64,000 bases of DNA from Anisus vortex (lineage: Eukaryota > Mollusca > Gastropoda > Planorbidae), in the NCBI GenBank assembly GCA_949126835.1, contig OX421508.1, forward strand, positions 12,397,994 through 12,461,993, in the 5' to 3' direction. The notes under the pieces are model-generated. The model ran no database searches. It saw nothing but the letters and a program-made list of their open reading frames with translations, and was not told the DNA's origin. Positions within the stretch are counted from its first letter, which is position 1; every line of letters begins with the position of its first letter. This document shows, piece after piece, positions 63,371 to 64,000 of this stretch. Made by a program: the position numbers and the translations under genes.

Positions 63371-64000
63371 CTATTTGTATTCAATTATGGCTTTCACAGG
63401 CAGTCAAAAAAGCCGACGCAGGAGAACTGTCACAGAATCACGCCTTGACTTACACATGACCAGGCGGGCGGCAATGTTCTTAATACGCTGTAATTTGGCA
63501 ACATTATCGACATGTATCCCAATTAGCAGAGCATTGGCATATAATAAACAACACATCTCTGCAGCACATTAATTTAATTCACTTACAAATTCATCACATC
63601 AAAATACAATTAATAAGCCATAGAATAAAGAAATTTACTAAGTCCCAATACTTCATACAAGCACTCGCAATTATTTGCGACTTTCTATAGTGAAAATCAA
63701 GAAGTTTATTAAAATATCTAGTAAAATATACATGATTAATCTCTCTTTCAAATTTTAAGATTCTCGTGGGAAGTAAGAATAAAACCTAACATCGCAATTT
63801 ATTCAGAACTAATTGCGCATTACAAAAAAACTATCATTTTTAAAATAGAAAATCATTAGACTAGACTGTCACTAGACAATCATTCGACATCAAGCTGAGA
63901 TAGCTCGTGCTTCTTTATTTTTGACTTGATTATATTGATCCCTTCCCTTTGACCATATATCATTTTATTATCCTTTACTTATTAATTCGATTTTATGAAT
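63371..64000. other. Unassigned DNA
   Basis: No gene recognised up to the window end. The first 120 bp may be a further part of the LINE fragment. Confidence 0.35.

Overview
The window is AT-rich, intron-poor animal DNA, most probably from a gastropod mollusc. The evidence is two UDP-glucuronosyl/glucosyltransferase (UGT) copies with the H-C-G form of the UGT signature, tRNA-derived SINEs of a type I associate with snails, and several invertebrate LINE, hAT and Ty3 families. The species cannot be named from the sequence. Almost all recognisable content is mobile DNA or tandem repeat; the only host-type genes are the two UGT copies, and both look damaged.

Layout. 1-2,724: a LINE 3' stump, a MITE fragment, a 42-bp repeat and unassigned DNA. 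2,725-4,845, resuming at 15,807-15,967: a 36-bp minisatellite, split by LTR element 1 (4,846-15,806; 4-bp target duplication CTAG). The left LTR of element 1 is itself split by a 4.06-kb TTAA-flanked DNA element (5,127-9,185) that carries a remnant P2RX7-like domain gene. 16,795-18,930: a decayed LINE. 20,217-20,530: another LINE stump.

20,740-50,514 is one large imperfect palindrome. Each arm is about 8.2 kb once later insertions are removed, and the inner ends (31,475 and 31,671) lie inside an old Ty3/gypsy pol fragment. In each arm, from outside to inside, one finds a 68-bp repeat array, a UGT gene, a SINE, a short gypsy LTR, gypsy pol 3' end and gypsy gag. The left arm later received a 2.5-kb hAT. 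The right arm received a 10.6-kb hAT-like element (37,885-48,518), which contains a LINE (39,200-47,772), which contains LTR element 2 (40,019-46,328), giving four levels of nesting. The right arm also gained a SINE, two MITEs and a 19-bp array. The opposite arm often preserves the empty site.

51,070-60,196: LTR element 3, with two 1,327-bp LTRs followed by a second truncated leader plus gag start. 60,197-64,000: mostly unassigned, with possible promoter motifs and a LINE stump at 62,875-63,370.

The main biological theme is that LTR elements 1, 2 and 3 are one Ty3/gypsy lineage in which integrase lies upstream of reverse transcriptase (Gag-PR-INT-RT-RH), the order known from Gmr1. Their Gag has a region resembling the vertebrate SCAN domain. 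Element 3 is nearly complete. Element 1 has Gag-PR-INT intact but has lost RT-RNase H. Element 2 keeps an open Gag-PR but has a collapsed INT and no RT. All three have nearly identical LTR pairs, so loss of enzymatic domains and recent insertion go together.
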